A DNA stretch of 47,369 nucleotides. Origin: Gammaproteobacteria bacterium. GTDB lineage: Bacteria; Pseudomonadota; Gammaproteobacteria; SZUA-229. Positions 28,625 to 36,718 of the stretch are shown here, piece by piece (the first letter of the stretch is position 1; every line of letters starts with the position of its first letter). The stretch lies in NCBI GenBank assembly GCA_030595185.1, contig JAUVDT010000006.1, positions 1 through 47,369 on the forward strand, read 5' to 3'. The notes under the pieces are model-generated. The model was not told where the DNA came from, made no database searches, and was given only the letters and a program-made list of their open reading frames with translations. The translations under genes and the position numbers were made by a program.

Positions 28625-29381
28625 TAAAAAAGCGATGACTGATAAAGTACAACCTGTTACTAACAAAGGATCTTCTCCGGCGTATTTTTCTTGCTGGGAT
28701 GTAAAATCATACTATGATGAAAGTTACATCGTACAAGGTGTTAGCTTTGATGTAAGAGAAGGTGAAATATTGGCTTTGTTAGGACGCAATGGTGCTGGTA
28801 AAACAACACTGCTACGTTCTATTGCGAGAATGGATTCACCGCAAGTTATGCATGGTGAAATTTGGTTGGATCATAAACCATTGCACAGCATGAAATCACA
28901 TGATGCCGCTATGAATGGTGTTGCCTTAGTGCCAGAGGATCGCCGGATTATTGCCGGTTTAACAGTAGAAGAAAACTTACAGTTAGCACAAATAGCCCCG
29001 CCCATCGGTTGGTCGATTGAACGTCTTTACGAACACTTCCCACGTTTAGCTGAACGTCGTAATCAAATGGGTACAACGCTATCGGGTGGTGAACAACAAA
29101 TGCTTGCGGTTGCAAGAGCATTGGCTAGAGATATTAAACTTTTATTATTAGATGAACCGTATGAAGGTTTGGCGCCTGTTATTGTGCAAGAGATAGCGAG
29201 TATTGTTGATAGTATTAAAAAACAAGGTATCACTACTATTATTGTTGAGCAAAATGCAGTTGCCGCATTACGTTTAGCAGATCGAGCCATTATTTTAGAT
29301 ATGGGAAATATAGTGTTCGATGGCACTGCTGACGAAGTGCTGGCCAACGAAGAATTGCGTCATGAATATTTAGCAATTTAG
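28617..29381 (+). CDS. ABC transporter ATP-binding protein, LivF/UrtE type
   Basis: 254-residue second ATPase subunit. Walker A GRNGAGKTT, signature LSGGEQQMLAVARAL and Walker B LLLLDEPYEGLAP are intact; the H-loop position holds Gln-Asn (VEQNAV), normal for LivF. Compared with most LivF proteins it has an N-terminal extension of about 20 residues, so a later start (ATG for M7) is possible. It closes the transporter operon; the GFA gene follows within 40 bp and may be cotranscribed. Confidence 0.92.
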   Translation: MNSKKAMTDKVQPVTNKGSSPAYFSCWDVKSYYDESYIVQGVSFDVREGEILALLGRNGAGKTTLLRSIARMDSPQVMHGEIWLDHKPLHSMKSHDAAMNGVALVPEDRRIIAGLTVEENLQLAQIAPPIGWSIERLYEHFPRLAERRNQMGTTLSGGEQQMLAVARALARDIKLLLLDEPYEGLAPVIVQEIASIVDSIKKQGITTIIVEQNAVAALRLADRAIILDMGNIVFDGTADEVLANEELRHEYLAI

Positions 29382-29415
29382 TTTTTATTTGTATTTTGAT
29401 AGTAGGTTTGATGTT

Positions 29416-29829
29416 ATGAATGATTGTAAAAAAGGTAGTTGTTTGTGTGGCGAGGTGACGTATCAATATACTGGATCAGGTAAAGTTTTTCAGTACTGTC
29501 ATTGTTCTCGTTGCCGAAAAGTAACAGGCTCTGCACATGCGTCTAATATTATTGTCGACCCTGAACAATTCGAATGGATAACGGGCGAAAAAAATGTAAA
29601 CCGTTATGAAGTGGAAGATGCGAAATATTTTGCTACTTCTTTTTGTAAGAAGTGTGGTTCATCTTTACCTTGGTTAACAAAAAATGGAAAAGCAATGGTA
29701 GTTCCAGCAGGAACCTTAGATGATGATCCATTAGAAAAGCCTGTGCATAATATTTATTGTTTAGATAAAGCCCCTTGGTATGAAGAGGCTTCATCATTAA
29801 AAAAATATGATGCGTTACCAGTAAAATAA
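29416..29829 (+). CDS. GFA (CENP-V/GFA domain) family zinc protein
   Basis: 137-residue protein of the glutathione-dependent formaldehyde-activating enzyme family. The zinc ligands are visible as GSCLCGEV, CHCSRCRK and CKKCGSSLP. The frame can be extended to TTG 29389, but ATG 29416, with AGG about nine bases upstream, places the start right before the first Cys motif as in relatives. Despite the family name most GFA proteins have no proven activity with formaldehyde. It sits between the ABC operon and acs, followed by a dead paralogue. Confidence 0.85.
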   Translation: MNDCKKGSCLCGEVTYQYTGSGKVFQYCHCSRCRKVTGSAHASNIIVDPEQFEWITGEKNVNRYEVEDAKYFATSFCKKCGSSLPWLTKNGKAMVVPAGTLDDDPLEKPVHNIYCLDKAPWYEEASSLKKYDALPVK

Positions 29830-29831
29830 AA

Positions 29832-30217
29832 GTGAAAAATTATCATGGCGGCTGTCATTGCGGAACAGTTCGGTTTTCGGTAGAAACTGAGATTAAAAAA
29901 GTCGTTCGCTGTAATTGTTCTATCGGCTCTAAAAAAGGTGTGTTACATCATCAGGTGAGTGCTAAGTAATTTCATATTGATAAAGGGCGGATAGCTTAGT
30001 CTTGTATCGGTTTGATAGTAAAGAAGCAAAGCACTTTTTCTGTAAAACATGCGGTGTTCATTCTTTTTGTAATCCGCGTTCTGCACCAGAAAAAATTAGC
30101 ATAAACATTCGTTGTTTAGATGATTTCGGCATAGAGAATGAAAGCTTTGAAATAATAGACTTTGATGGCCTACATTGGAGTCATGCTGTTAAAGAATTAA
30201 GGCAACAGCTAAAGTGA
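29832..30217 (+). pseudogene. Disrupted second GFA-family gene
   Basis: From GTG 29832 the frame reads VKNYHGGCHCGTVRFSVETE, a GFA start, and continues to RCNCSIGSKKGVLHHQVSAK before TAA. The C-terminal half resumes in another frame from 30002 (LYRFDSKEAKHFFCKTCGVH to the TGA at 30217). So at least one stop and one frameshift separate the halves. The third Cys of the CxCSxC zinc motif has become Gly, a further sign of decay. The 71-residue downstream frame alone lacks half of the zinc site. Confidence 0.82.
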
Positions 30218-30280
30218 GATAAATAATGCATTTATTATTTAAAAAGTAGTCAATGAAGTTATATTTTCTTTTTTCGAAAA

Positions 30281-30298
30281 ATTAAACTAAAGTTTTAA
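30281..30298. promoter_or_regulatory. Palindrome-like site immediately upstream of acs
   Basis: ATTAAACTAAAGTTTTAA closely resembles the palindrome at 24161-24178 (14 of 18 bases identical). It ends ten bases before the acs ATG and touches the Shine-Dalgarno AAGG (30297-30300). That is close for a classical activator site; it could instead repress, act on RNA, or be AT-rich coincidence. Confidence 0.4.
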
Positions 30299-30307
30299 GG
30301 TAAATGT

Positions 30308-32251
30308 ATGTCCACTGAAAGTCTCTATCCTGTCCCTCAAAAGTTTTCTAAAAAAGCACATATAGATGAAACGTTATATGACGCAATGTATCAACAATCT
30401 ATTGATGATCCTGAGTCGTTTTGGTCAGAGCAAGCCAAAAAAGAACTGACGTGGTTTAAAGATTGGGACACGACATTGGACTGGAGTTTTGATCAGCAAG
30501 ACTTGCACATAAATTGGTTCAAGGGTGGCAAACTGAATGTTTCTTATAATTGTCTGGATCGACATTTAGAAACCTTAGGTGATCAGACTGCTATTCTTTG
30601 GGAAGGCGATAACCCTGAAGAAGATAAAAATGTATCTTATAAAGAACTGCATGAATATGTTTGTAAATTTTCAAATGTATTGAAATCACGCGGTGTTAAA
30701 AAAGGCGACAGAGTTTCGATCTATATGCCAATGATTCCTGAAGCAGCAGTGGCTATGTTGGCTTGTACGCGAATTGGAGCCGTACATTCAATTGTCTTTA
30801 GTGCTTTTTCTCCTGCGGCATTGCGTGATCGTATTTTAGATTCAGACTGTCAGGTTGTAATAACAGCCGATCAATCGGCTCGTGGCGGTAAGTTATTAGC
30901 GTTGAAAAGTAATGCCGATCTGGCCATTAATGAGTGCCCTAATGTGCACACTAATATCGTCGTTAAACGTGGTGGCGAAGCCATTGAATGGAATGACGAT
31001 AAAGATGTTTGGTACCATGAAGCAATGGCCGATGCATCGGCAGAATGTGAAGCCGAACAGATGGATGCCGAAGACCCATTATTTATTCTTTATACATCGG
31101 GTTCAACAGGTAAACCTAAAGGCGTGTTGCACACTACCGGTGGGTATTTACTGCAAGCGGCAATGACGCACAAATATATTTTTGATTATCAGCAAGGTGA
31201 AGTGTATTGGTGTACTGCTGATATCGGCTGGATTACTGGTCATACTTACCTAGTCTATGGACCACTTTGTAATGGTGCGACCAGTTTAATGTTTGAGGGT
31301 GTACCTACTTACCCGGACGCATCTCGTTTTTGGAAAGTCATCGATAAACATCAGGTCTCTAGTTTTTATACAGCCCCTACGGCTATTCGTGCATTAATGG
31401 CGGCGGGCGATAAGTTTACCGAGGATTCATCACGTAGTAGTTTACGAGTATTAGGTACGGTGGGTGAACCCATTAACCCCGAAGCCTGGAACTGGTATAA
31501 CAAAGTGATTGGTCATAATAATTGTCCTATTGTTGATACCTGGTGGCAAACAGAAACGGGCGCTCATATGCTTGCGCCATTGCCGGGTGCAATAGCATTA
31601 AAACCGGGCTCTGCAACCAAGCCATTTTTTGGTATCCAGCCTGTTTTATTAGATGATGAAGGTCGTGAAATAAAAGGCAACCCTGCCGCTGGTAATCTCG
31701 CCATGAAATACCCGTGGCCATCTCAACTGCGTAGTCTTTATGGGGATCATGAACGTTACTATGATACTTACTATTCTATGTTCAAAGGTTATTATTTTTC
31801 TGGTGATGGCGCTAAGCGTGATGAGGATGGCTACTATTGGATTACGGGACGAGTAGATGATGTTTTAAATGTTTCGGGTCATCGATTAGGTACCGCTGAA
31901 ATCGAGTCGGCTTTAGTCTTACATGAAAAAGTAGCAGAAGCGGCCATTGTCGGTTTTCCGCATGAAATCACAGGGCAAGGTATTTACGCTTATGTCACGT
32001 TAATGCATGGTGAGAAAGGCACGGATGATTTGAAAGCTGAGCTAGTTGCATTGGTTAGAAAACAAATTGGGCCTATTGCAAAAGTTAATATTATTCAATG
32101 GGCTCCGGGTTTGCCTAAAACACGTTCAGGAAAAATCATGCGTAGAATTTTGCGAAAAATTGCTGCCAATGAAATCGATGAACTAGGTGATATATCTACC
32201 TTAGCTGATCCTAGTGTAGTTGATGATTTGATTAAAAATAGAGCGTATTAA
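30308..32251 (+). CDS. acs: Acetyl-CoA synthetase Acs
   Basis: AMP-forming acetate-CoA ligase that activates acetate through acetyl-AMP. The length of 647 residues is close to E. coli Acs (652). The phosphate-binding loop [10 protein letters not shown], the acetate-pocket region [37 protein letters not shown] and the acetylation-controlled lysine K609 in RSGKIMRR are all present. Acs is the known target of CrbS/CrbR, whose genes lie 6-10 kb upstream. No acetate permease actP or yjcH is seen in the window. Its stop codon overlaps the thiE stop on the other strand by 3-4 bp. Confidence 0.97.
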   Translation: MSTESLYPVPQKFSKKAHIDETLYDAMYQQSIDDPESFWSEQAKKELTWFKDWDTTLDWSFDQQDLHINWFKGGKLNVSYNCLDRHLETLGDQTAILWEGDNPEEDKNVSYKELHEYVCKFSNVLKSRGVKKGDRVSIYMPMIPEAAVAMLACTRIGAVHSIVFSAFSPAALRDRILDSDCQVVITADQSARGGKLLALKSNADLAINECPNVHTNIVVKRGGEAIEWNDDKDVWYHEAMADASAECEAEQMDAEDPLFILYTSGSTGKPKGVLHTTGGYLLQAAMTHKYIFDYQQGEVYWCTADIGWITGHTYLVYGPLCNGATSLMFEGVPTYPDASRFWKVIDKHQVSSFYTAPTAIRALMAAGDKFTEDSSRSSLRVLGTVGEPINPEAWNWYNKVIGHNNCPIVDTWWQTETGAHMLAPLPGAIALKPGSATKPFFGIQPVLLDDEGREIKGNPAAGNLAMKYPWPSQLRSLYGDHERYYDTYYSMFKGYYFSGDGAKRDEDGYYWITGRVDDVLNVSGHRLGTAEIESALVLHEKVAEAAIVGFPHEITGQGIYAYVTLMHGEKGTDDLKAELVALVRKQIGPIAKVNIIQWAPGLPKTRSGKIMRRILRKIAANEIDELGDISTLADPSVVDDLIKNRAY

Positions 32252-32871
32252 GAAAATAGCTTAGTTAATCTTTGGCTGGCGGTCACGATATCTTGATTAG
32301 AAAATATATCGCTAATAACTGCCAGCATATCAGCGCCTTTATCGATTAATGGTTTAGCATTGTCAGCTGTAATGCCACCTATGCAGCACACAGGTATTGT
32401 TAGCTGGACTTTTGCTTGTTCAATGAGTGAGAGTGTCGCATCTGTCGCGTTGGGTTTAATAGATGAACTAAAAAATGCGCCAAATGCGACATAATCTGCA
32501 CCGGCATGTTCAGCATCAATCGCATTTTGAAGTTGGTTGTAACAAGTGATACCTATTATTTTGTTATGACCCAGCTGCTCGCGTGCGGTCGTCATAGCGA
32601 GGTCATCTTTGCCCAGATGCACGCCATCGGCATTAGTGGCGATGGCTAGTTCAATGTCATCATTAACAATAAAAAGAGCCCGGTATTGATTACATAATTG
32701 GCGAATTGCTTTTGCCTGTTTCAAACGCTTTTCTGAATTCTCTGATTTATCTCGATATTGAATGATGCGAGTACCACCTTGCAAACATTGTTCAATAGCC
32801 AGTTCAAAGTTATCTGCCATTAGCGTGGCATCAGTGATCGCGTAAAGCCCGCGTAGTTTGGAATCAGTCAT
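32248..32871 (-). CDS. thiE: Thiamine phosphate synthase ThiE
   Basis: Joins HMP-pyrophosphate and thiazole phosphate to make thiamine monophosphate. The frame opens at 32991, inside thiD, but ATG 32871 ([14 protein letters not shown]) gives 207 residues, the family length, and an 8-bp overlap with thiD. Conserved parts are [21 protein letters not shown], the [10 protein letters not shown] phosphate region and CCIGGI. Expression is probably coupled to thiD. No TPP riboswitch is recognisable upstream of the pair. Confidence 0.95.
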   Translation of the reverse strand: MTDSKLRGLYAITDATLMADNFELAIEQCLQGGTRIIQYRDKSENSEKRLKQAKAIRQLCNQYRALFIVNDDIELAIATNADGVHLGKDDLAMTTAREQLGHNKIIGITCYNQLQNAIDAEHAGADYVAFGAFFSSSIKPNATDATLSLIEQAKVQLTIPVCCIGGITADNAKPLIDKGADMLAVISDIFSNQDIVTASQRLTKLFS

Positions 32872-33688
32872 TTTGATTTCGTTGAAATAGTCGATCAGGT
32901 AGCCATTGACCTTGTCCGGGGGCGTGAGCGTGTTGCAAGCTGTCAAAGGTGTAATCCAGACCCTGTTGAATGGCACTATTTGTGTCTTCACCCTTTGCTA
33001 AAAAGGCTGCAATGCTGCTTGCTAATGTGCAACCTGAACCGTGATATTCATGTGGAAGGCGTTCGTTTCTAAATGACTGTAAGGTATCGTGAACATGGTA
33101 TAACTTATGTTCGATGACGTTTAGATCGGCATGTGTACCGGTTACTAAAACGTGTTCACTGCCTAAATGTAATAAAAAACTAGCCGCTACATCAATCTCA
33201 GTATTGTCTGGCTCAGCGATGCTCGCAAGTTTTATTACCTCAGGAATATTAGGCGTAATAAGGTGACAATAAGGCATTAAATAAGTATTGATGGCATTGA
33301 TTAATTTGTCACTGGATAAACTGGTACCCGCACCAGAAGCCAATACTGGGTCTAAAACCACGGGTATTTCTTTGTGTTGTTTAATAATGTGATGAATAGC
33401 TTTTACCACATCTACATCGGCTGTCATGCCAATTTTAATCACATCGACAGTCATATCTTTTAGTAATACTTCAGCTTGTTTTTGTAGCTTGTCGGCATTA
33501 ACAGCCTGAAAGCTCAAAACATGGCTGGTATTTTGGCACGTTAAAGCCGTCACAATAGTGGCAGCATGTACGCCTTGGGCGGTGATCGCTTCAATATCTG
33601 CCTGAATACCCGCACCACCACTAGGGTCATGTCCAGAAAAACACAATACAACTGGTTTTCTTTTTGAATGGTTTTTAATATAGGTCAT
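32864..33688 (-). CDS. thiD: Hydroxymethylpyrimidine (phosphate) kinase ThiD
   Basis: Phosphorylates HMP and HMP-phosphate in thiamine synthesis or salvage. 274 residues of the ribokinase fold. Typical stretches are SGHDPSGGAGIQADI near the N-terminus, ALTCQNT, PVLASGAG and the anion-hole motif GSGCTLASSIAAFL. It overlaps thiE by 8 bp. There is no good Shine-Dalgarno before the ATG. It is divergent from the rubredoxin gene, the gene often found beside this cluster in Pseudomonas-like genomes. Confidence 0.95.
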   Translation of the reverse strand: MTYIKNHSKRKPVVLCFSGHDPSGGAGIQADIEAITAQGVHAATIVTALTCQNTSHVLSFQAVNADKLQKQAEVLLKDMTVDVIKIGMTADVDVVKAIHHIIKQHKEIPVVLDPVLASGAGTSLSSDKLINAINTYLMPYCHLITPNIPEVIKLASIAEPDNTEIDVAASFLLHLGSEHVLVTGTHADLNVIEHKLYHVHDTLQSFRNERLPHEYHGSGCTLASSIAAFLAKGEDTNSAIQQGLDYTFDSLQHAHAPGQGQWLPDRLFQRNQND

Positions 33689-33799
33689 TATTTTTTATTT
33701 AATAAAACTCAATTGGGTTAAGCGCTAGGGTTTGGCACTATAAATAGGTAGAATGTGCAAACTTTCAATTTATCTAATAAGTATATTATAGGCAGCTTT

Positions 33800-33970
33800 A
33801 TGGAATACAAAACTTATATGTGTGTTATCTGTGGTTACATGTACGATGAAGAAGCAGGTGACCAGGAGCACGGTATCGCACCAGGCACTAAATGGGAAGA
33901 CGTTCCAATGAACTGGACATGCCCAGAATGTGATGCAAAAAAAGACGATTTCGAAATGGTTGAAGTATAA
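33800..33970 (+). CDS. Rubredoxin
   Basis: 56-residue Fe(Cys)4 electron carrier. The iron ligands are in CVICGYMYDEEAGD and CPECDAKKDDFE. GIAPGTKWEDVP and the aromatic core are typical. The frame is open from 33755, but ATG 33800 (MEYKTYMCVIC) matches the normal rubredoxin start. It is divergent from thiD across a 111-bp gap. Partners could be an alkane hydroxylase or an oxygen-stress reductase elsewhere. Confidence 0.95.
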   Translation: MEYKTYMCVICGYMYDEEAGDQEHGIAPGTKWEDVPMNWTCPECDAKKDDFEMVEV

Positions 33971-34026
33971 ATCAGCTATTTTATAGATAGCTCACGGAAG
34001 AGTTATCTGCCATTTGTTATAACCCT

Positions 34027-34101
34027 TTATTCTGCTCTACGAACACAATTCCTTCCATCAGCTTTCGCTTGATAAAGTGCTTTACTTGAATCTTTAATAA
34101 A
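34027..34101 (-). pseudogene. C-terminal scrap of a GGDEF-domain gene
   Basis: On the minus strand 24 codons read FIKDSSKALYQAKADGRN and continue CVRRAE to a stop, the unmistakable last helix and strand of GGDEF domains (compare DKALYQAKxxGRN). A TAG precedes it in frame and the rest of the domain is absent. It sits in the 171-bp gap between rubredoxin and the aldolase gene. Confidence 0.75.
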
Positions 34102-34141
34102 CTATCTACTATGAATAAATAGGGAAAATTTTAGCCCAAAT

Positions 34142-34708
34142 TTACTGATGCGTGCCAGCTTGTTGAGCGATGAAAGTGGTTTTTGCGGATAGCTCCAATG
34201 AACAGGTCCATTTGTAAGCTAAGTTTAAACTTTCAGCGGCTGCATACACGCCGTGTTTACAAACAATAGCGGCTTTGTTTGTTTTTAATGCCTCAGAAAT
34301 CGCTTCAGGTGCTGCACTAATAATTTCATCATTGGGCAATGAAATGACGGGGACACTTCCAAAATAGTATCCGCCTTCAAAGTCTGCTGGTATAAAATCT
34401 TTGCCATTCATTGTTAATGCAACTGCATGAACACAGTGGCTATGCAGAACAGCATTTAATTTTGAGTTCTTCTCATAAGTCGCTAAGTGTAAAGCAGTAT
34501 CCAGAGATGCGCCTGCAGTAGGTGGCATACCCATTTTGCATTCGATTAATTCATCGACTTTTAAAGTATCTGCGCATGCTCCGGTCGGTGTAATCCAAAC
34601 AGTGTCATTTATTCTTATCGATGCATTGCCGCTGTGTGAATCATTGATGCCATATTGGCGTAACCACTGGTAGTATTGAATCAATTCTTTTTTTAATGAT
34701 AATGACAT
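34142..34708 (-). CDS. Class II aldolase/adducin family protein
   Basis: 188-residue zinc-dependent aldolase-fold protein. Zinc ligands are likely H89 and H91 (VLHSHCVHA) and H152 (VCKHGVYAAAE). The phosphate-binding motif GNASIR and WITPTG are present. The residue aligned with the catalytic Glu of L-fuculose-1-phosphate aldolase is Asp (D70 in ASLDTALH), so activity may differ. Family members include FucA, ribulose-phosphate epimerase AraD and MtnB; the substrate cannot be assigned. Its start lies 11 bp from the probable MATE start on the other strand. Confidence 0.85.
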   Translation of the reverse strand: MSLSLKKELIQYYQWLRQYGINDSHSGNASIRINDTVWITPTGACADTLKVDELIECKMGMPPTAGASLDTALHLATYEKNSKLNAVLHSHCVHAVALTMNGKDFIPADFEGGYYFGSVPVISLPNDEIISAAPEAISEALKTNKAAIVCKHGVYAAAESLNLAYKWTCSLELSAKTTFIAQQAGTHQ

Positions 34709-34719
34709 TGCAAGGCTTC

Positions 34720-36090
34720 ATGGGAAATTCTAAAGCACCTACTTTACCTCAAGATCAAATAAATCACACGCAACTCAATAAACGTATTTGGTCTTTATCG
34801 GGCCCAATGATGTTATCCAATATTTCATTGCCGTTATTGGGTCTTGTTGATACCGCGGTGATGGGACATTTAGACAGTGCTGTATACCTTGCGGCAGTTT
34901 CCGTTGGCGCCATGATTTTGCATTTTATCTTCTGGGGTTTTGGTTTTTTGCGCATGTCGACAGTGGGGTTGGCAGCGCAAGCATATGGTGAAAATAACGG
35001 GTATGAACTAAGGCAGTTATTAACTCGAGCAGGAATCCTGGCTTTAACTATTTCATTATTATTAATTGCATCGCAGTACTATTTGATTGAATGGGCATTG
35101 CTGTTAGTGCAACCCAGTACTGCTGTGGCAGAACTCACTCAGGAATATTTTTATATTCGTATTTGGTCTGCACCGGCTACTTTATTAACCTATGTGTTAT
35201 TGGGCTGGTTCTTAGGTATACAAAAAGCACGTTTGGTTTTGTATGTCATGGTCTTTGTTAATGTATTGAATATTGCATTAGATCTTTTGTTTGTTGTCGG
35301 TTTTGGTTTAACCGTAACAGGCGTAGCTTTTGCATCGTTGATATCTGAATACGCAGGTTTGATTTTGGCAATGTTCTTAATCTACAAAGAAACAATGCAT
35401 TTAAAAGGCAAGGGTAGCTGGTTTAGTGATTTGGAATGGGGCTCTTTTCGTCGTTTACTGAGTTTGAATTTTGATATTTTTATCAGGACGATTACTTTAT
35501 TGTTTGTGTTTGCCTTTTTTACGACACAAAGTGCGCGTGCTGGTGATGTGGTGATGGCGGCTAATGCTGTATTGCTGCAGTTTTTAACCTTTATGGCGTA
35601 TGTATTAGATGCTTATGCACATGCCGCCGAAGCGATGGTAGGTGAGGCATTAGGCCATAAAAATAAACAACGATTAATTCAGACTGTTAATGCCTGTATG
35701 AAATGGTCGTTAGGGTCTGCGCTTATTTTTATGCTGTTTTATTTAGTGGCAGGGGAATACCTCTTAGCGTTGTTAACAGATATTGAAGAGGTGAAAATAT
35801 TCGGTGAGCAATATTTGTATTGGTTAGCAGTAATGCCACTGATCGCTGTTTGGGGTTATTTGTTTGATGGTGTATTTGTTGGTGCAACGTGGTCGAGAGA
35901 GATGAGAAATGTGATGCTCATATCGGTGTTTCTGGTTTATTTGCCTGTATGGGCTATATCACAGTCATTACAGAACCATGGTTTATGGTTAGCAATGATG
36001 TTGTTTCTTGCAGCACGTGGCGGACTAATGGCATGGCATTATCAAAAAAAATTGATTAGTATAAAGTTTGATACGGACGGGAGAATGTAA
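34720..36090 (+). CDS. MATE family efflux transporter (DinF-like)
   Basis: Inner-membrane multidrug/toxin extrusion antiporter of 456 residues with about 12 hydrophobic segments. The opening MMLSNISLPLLGLVDTAVMGHL and AAVSVGAMILHFIFWGFGFLRM match the DinF branch. The frame is open from ATG 34696, which would overlap the aldolase gene head to head; ATG 34720 has AAGG (34712-34715) four bases upstream and is preferred. It overlaps the next small gene by 1 bp (TAATG). The substrate is unknown. Confidence 0.9.
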   Translation: MGNSKAPTLPQDQINHTQLNKRIWSLSGPMMLSNISLPLLGLVDTAVMGHLDSAVYLAAVSVGAMILHFIFWGFGFLRMSTVGLAAQAYGENNGYELRQLLTRAGILALTISLLLIASQYYLIEWALLLVQPSTAVAELTQEYFYIRIWSAPATLLTYVLLGWFLGIQKARLVLYVMVFVNVLNIALDLLFVVGFGLTVTGVAFASLISEYAGLILAMFLIYKETMHLKGKGSWFSDLEWGSFRRLLSLNFDIFIRTITLLFVFAFFTTQSARAGDVVMAANAVLLQFLTFMAYVLDAYAHAAEAMVGEALGHKNKQRLIQTVNACMKWSLGSALIFMLFYLVAGEYLLALLTDIEEVKIFGEQYLYWLAVMPLIAVWGYLFDGVFVGATWSREMRNVMLISVFLVYLPVWAISQSLQNHGLWLAMMLFLAARGGLMAWHYQKKLISIKFDTDGRM

Positions 36091-36269
36091 TGAAAGAAAA
36101 TGTAGGTTCAATGGATCAATATATACGTTATGCAGCAGGTCTAGCTATATTGAGTGCGGGTGTTGCCTATGAAAGTATGTGGGGTTTATTGGGTATTATG
36201 CCAATAATGACCGCGTTATTAGCCTGGTGTCCACCTTATGCTTTATTAGGTCTGATGACTAAAAAGTAG
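36090..36269 (+). CDS. Small DUF2892-type membrane protein
   Basis: 59 residues: MKENVGSMDQYIRYAAG, two hydrophobic segments (about 13-27 and 31-54), and GLMTKK at the end. The pattern NVGxxDxxIRyaaGl and the WCPPYALLG stretch identify the DUF2892 family, also found as the membrane part of YgaP-like rhodaneses. GGGAG lies seven bases before the ATG, and the start overlaps the MATE stop codon, so the two are coupled. Function is unknown. A terminator follows. Confidence 0.85.
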   Translation: MKENVGSMDQYIRYAAGLAILSAGVAYESMWGLLGIMPIMTALLAWCPPYALLGLMTKK

Positions 36270-36284
36270 GCTGGCTAAAATGAA

Positions 36285-36315
36285 AAGGCCCTTGAGAATG
36301 ATCAAGGGCTTTATT
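36285..36315 (+). terminator. Terminator after MATE-DUF2892
   Basis: An 11-bp stem (36285-36295/36302-36312, core GCCCTTGA/TCAAGGGC, one G-U pair) with loop GAATGA is followed by a T-rich stretch. The pentapeptide gene is convergent 20 bp further, so it may serve both sides. Confidence 0.85.
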
Positions 36316-36335
36316 TAATCTATATGTATTTTATT

Positions 36336-36680
36336 TTAATAATAGCGCATGCGAGTACCGTGATTTAGCGATAAAGATATTTCTTCTGCGCGTAATGCGG
36401 TAGGGAAAAGGGCACCAGAAATTTGTGCGTCATGAATGCTAGTTCCTTCCATTTTACTGAGTGAAAAGTCGACGCCGCGTAAATCACAGCTACGGAAATA
36501 GCTGCCACTAAAATCAATGCCATCAGCATTGATACCTGTCAATTTAAGGTTTCTGAAATCGGCACAGACAAAATCGCATGTTTCACCAACCTCTTTTCGT
36601 TTATTGAATTCTTCAATATTTTCATCGCGTAATAAACGGTACATCTCATTGTCTTTAAATTCAGGTGCATTTTGTGCCAT
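36336..36680 (-). CDS. Pentapeptide repeat protein
   Basis: 114-residue protein of unknown function. A helical N-terminal part (MYRLLRDENIEEFNKRKE) precedes about ten pentapeptide units from residue 43: ADFRN, LKLTG, INADG, IDFSG, SYFRS, CDLRG, VDFSL and so on, which would fold as a short right-handed beta helix. The end HGTRMRYY is a recognisable family tail. A longer frame reaches 36734, but AAGGAGG eight bases before ATG 36680 fixes the start. It is divergent from the 2-hydroxyacid dehydrogenase gene (38 bp). Confidence 0.85.
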   Translation of the reverse strand: MAQNAPEFKDNEMYRLLRDENIEEFNKRKEVGETCDFVCADFRNLKLTGINADGIDFSGSYFRSCDLRGVDFSLSKMEGTSIHDAQISGALFPTALRAEEISLSLNHGTRMRYY

Positions 36681-36718
36681 AGTATTATCCTCCTTTTTAT
36701 AAATATAGTTGAAAAAAT

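Noticed and set aside
33689-33799. Possible TPP riboswitch upstream of thiD
   Set aside because: The gap is only 111 bp and lacks the conserved CUGAGA and ACCUGA-type THI elements on the thiD strand.
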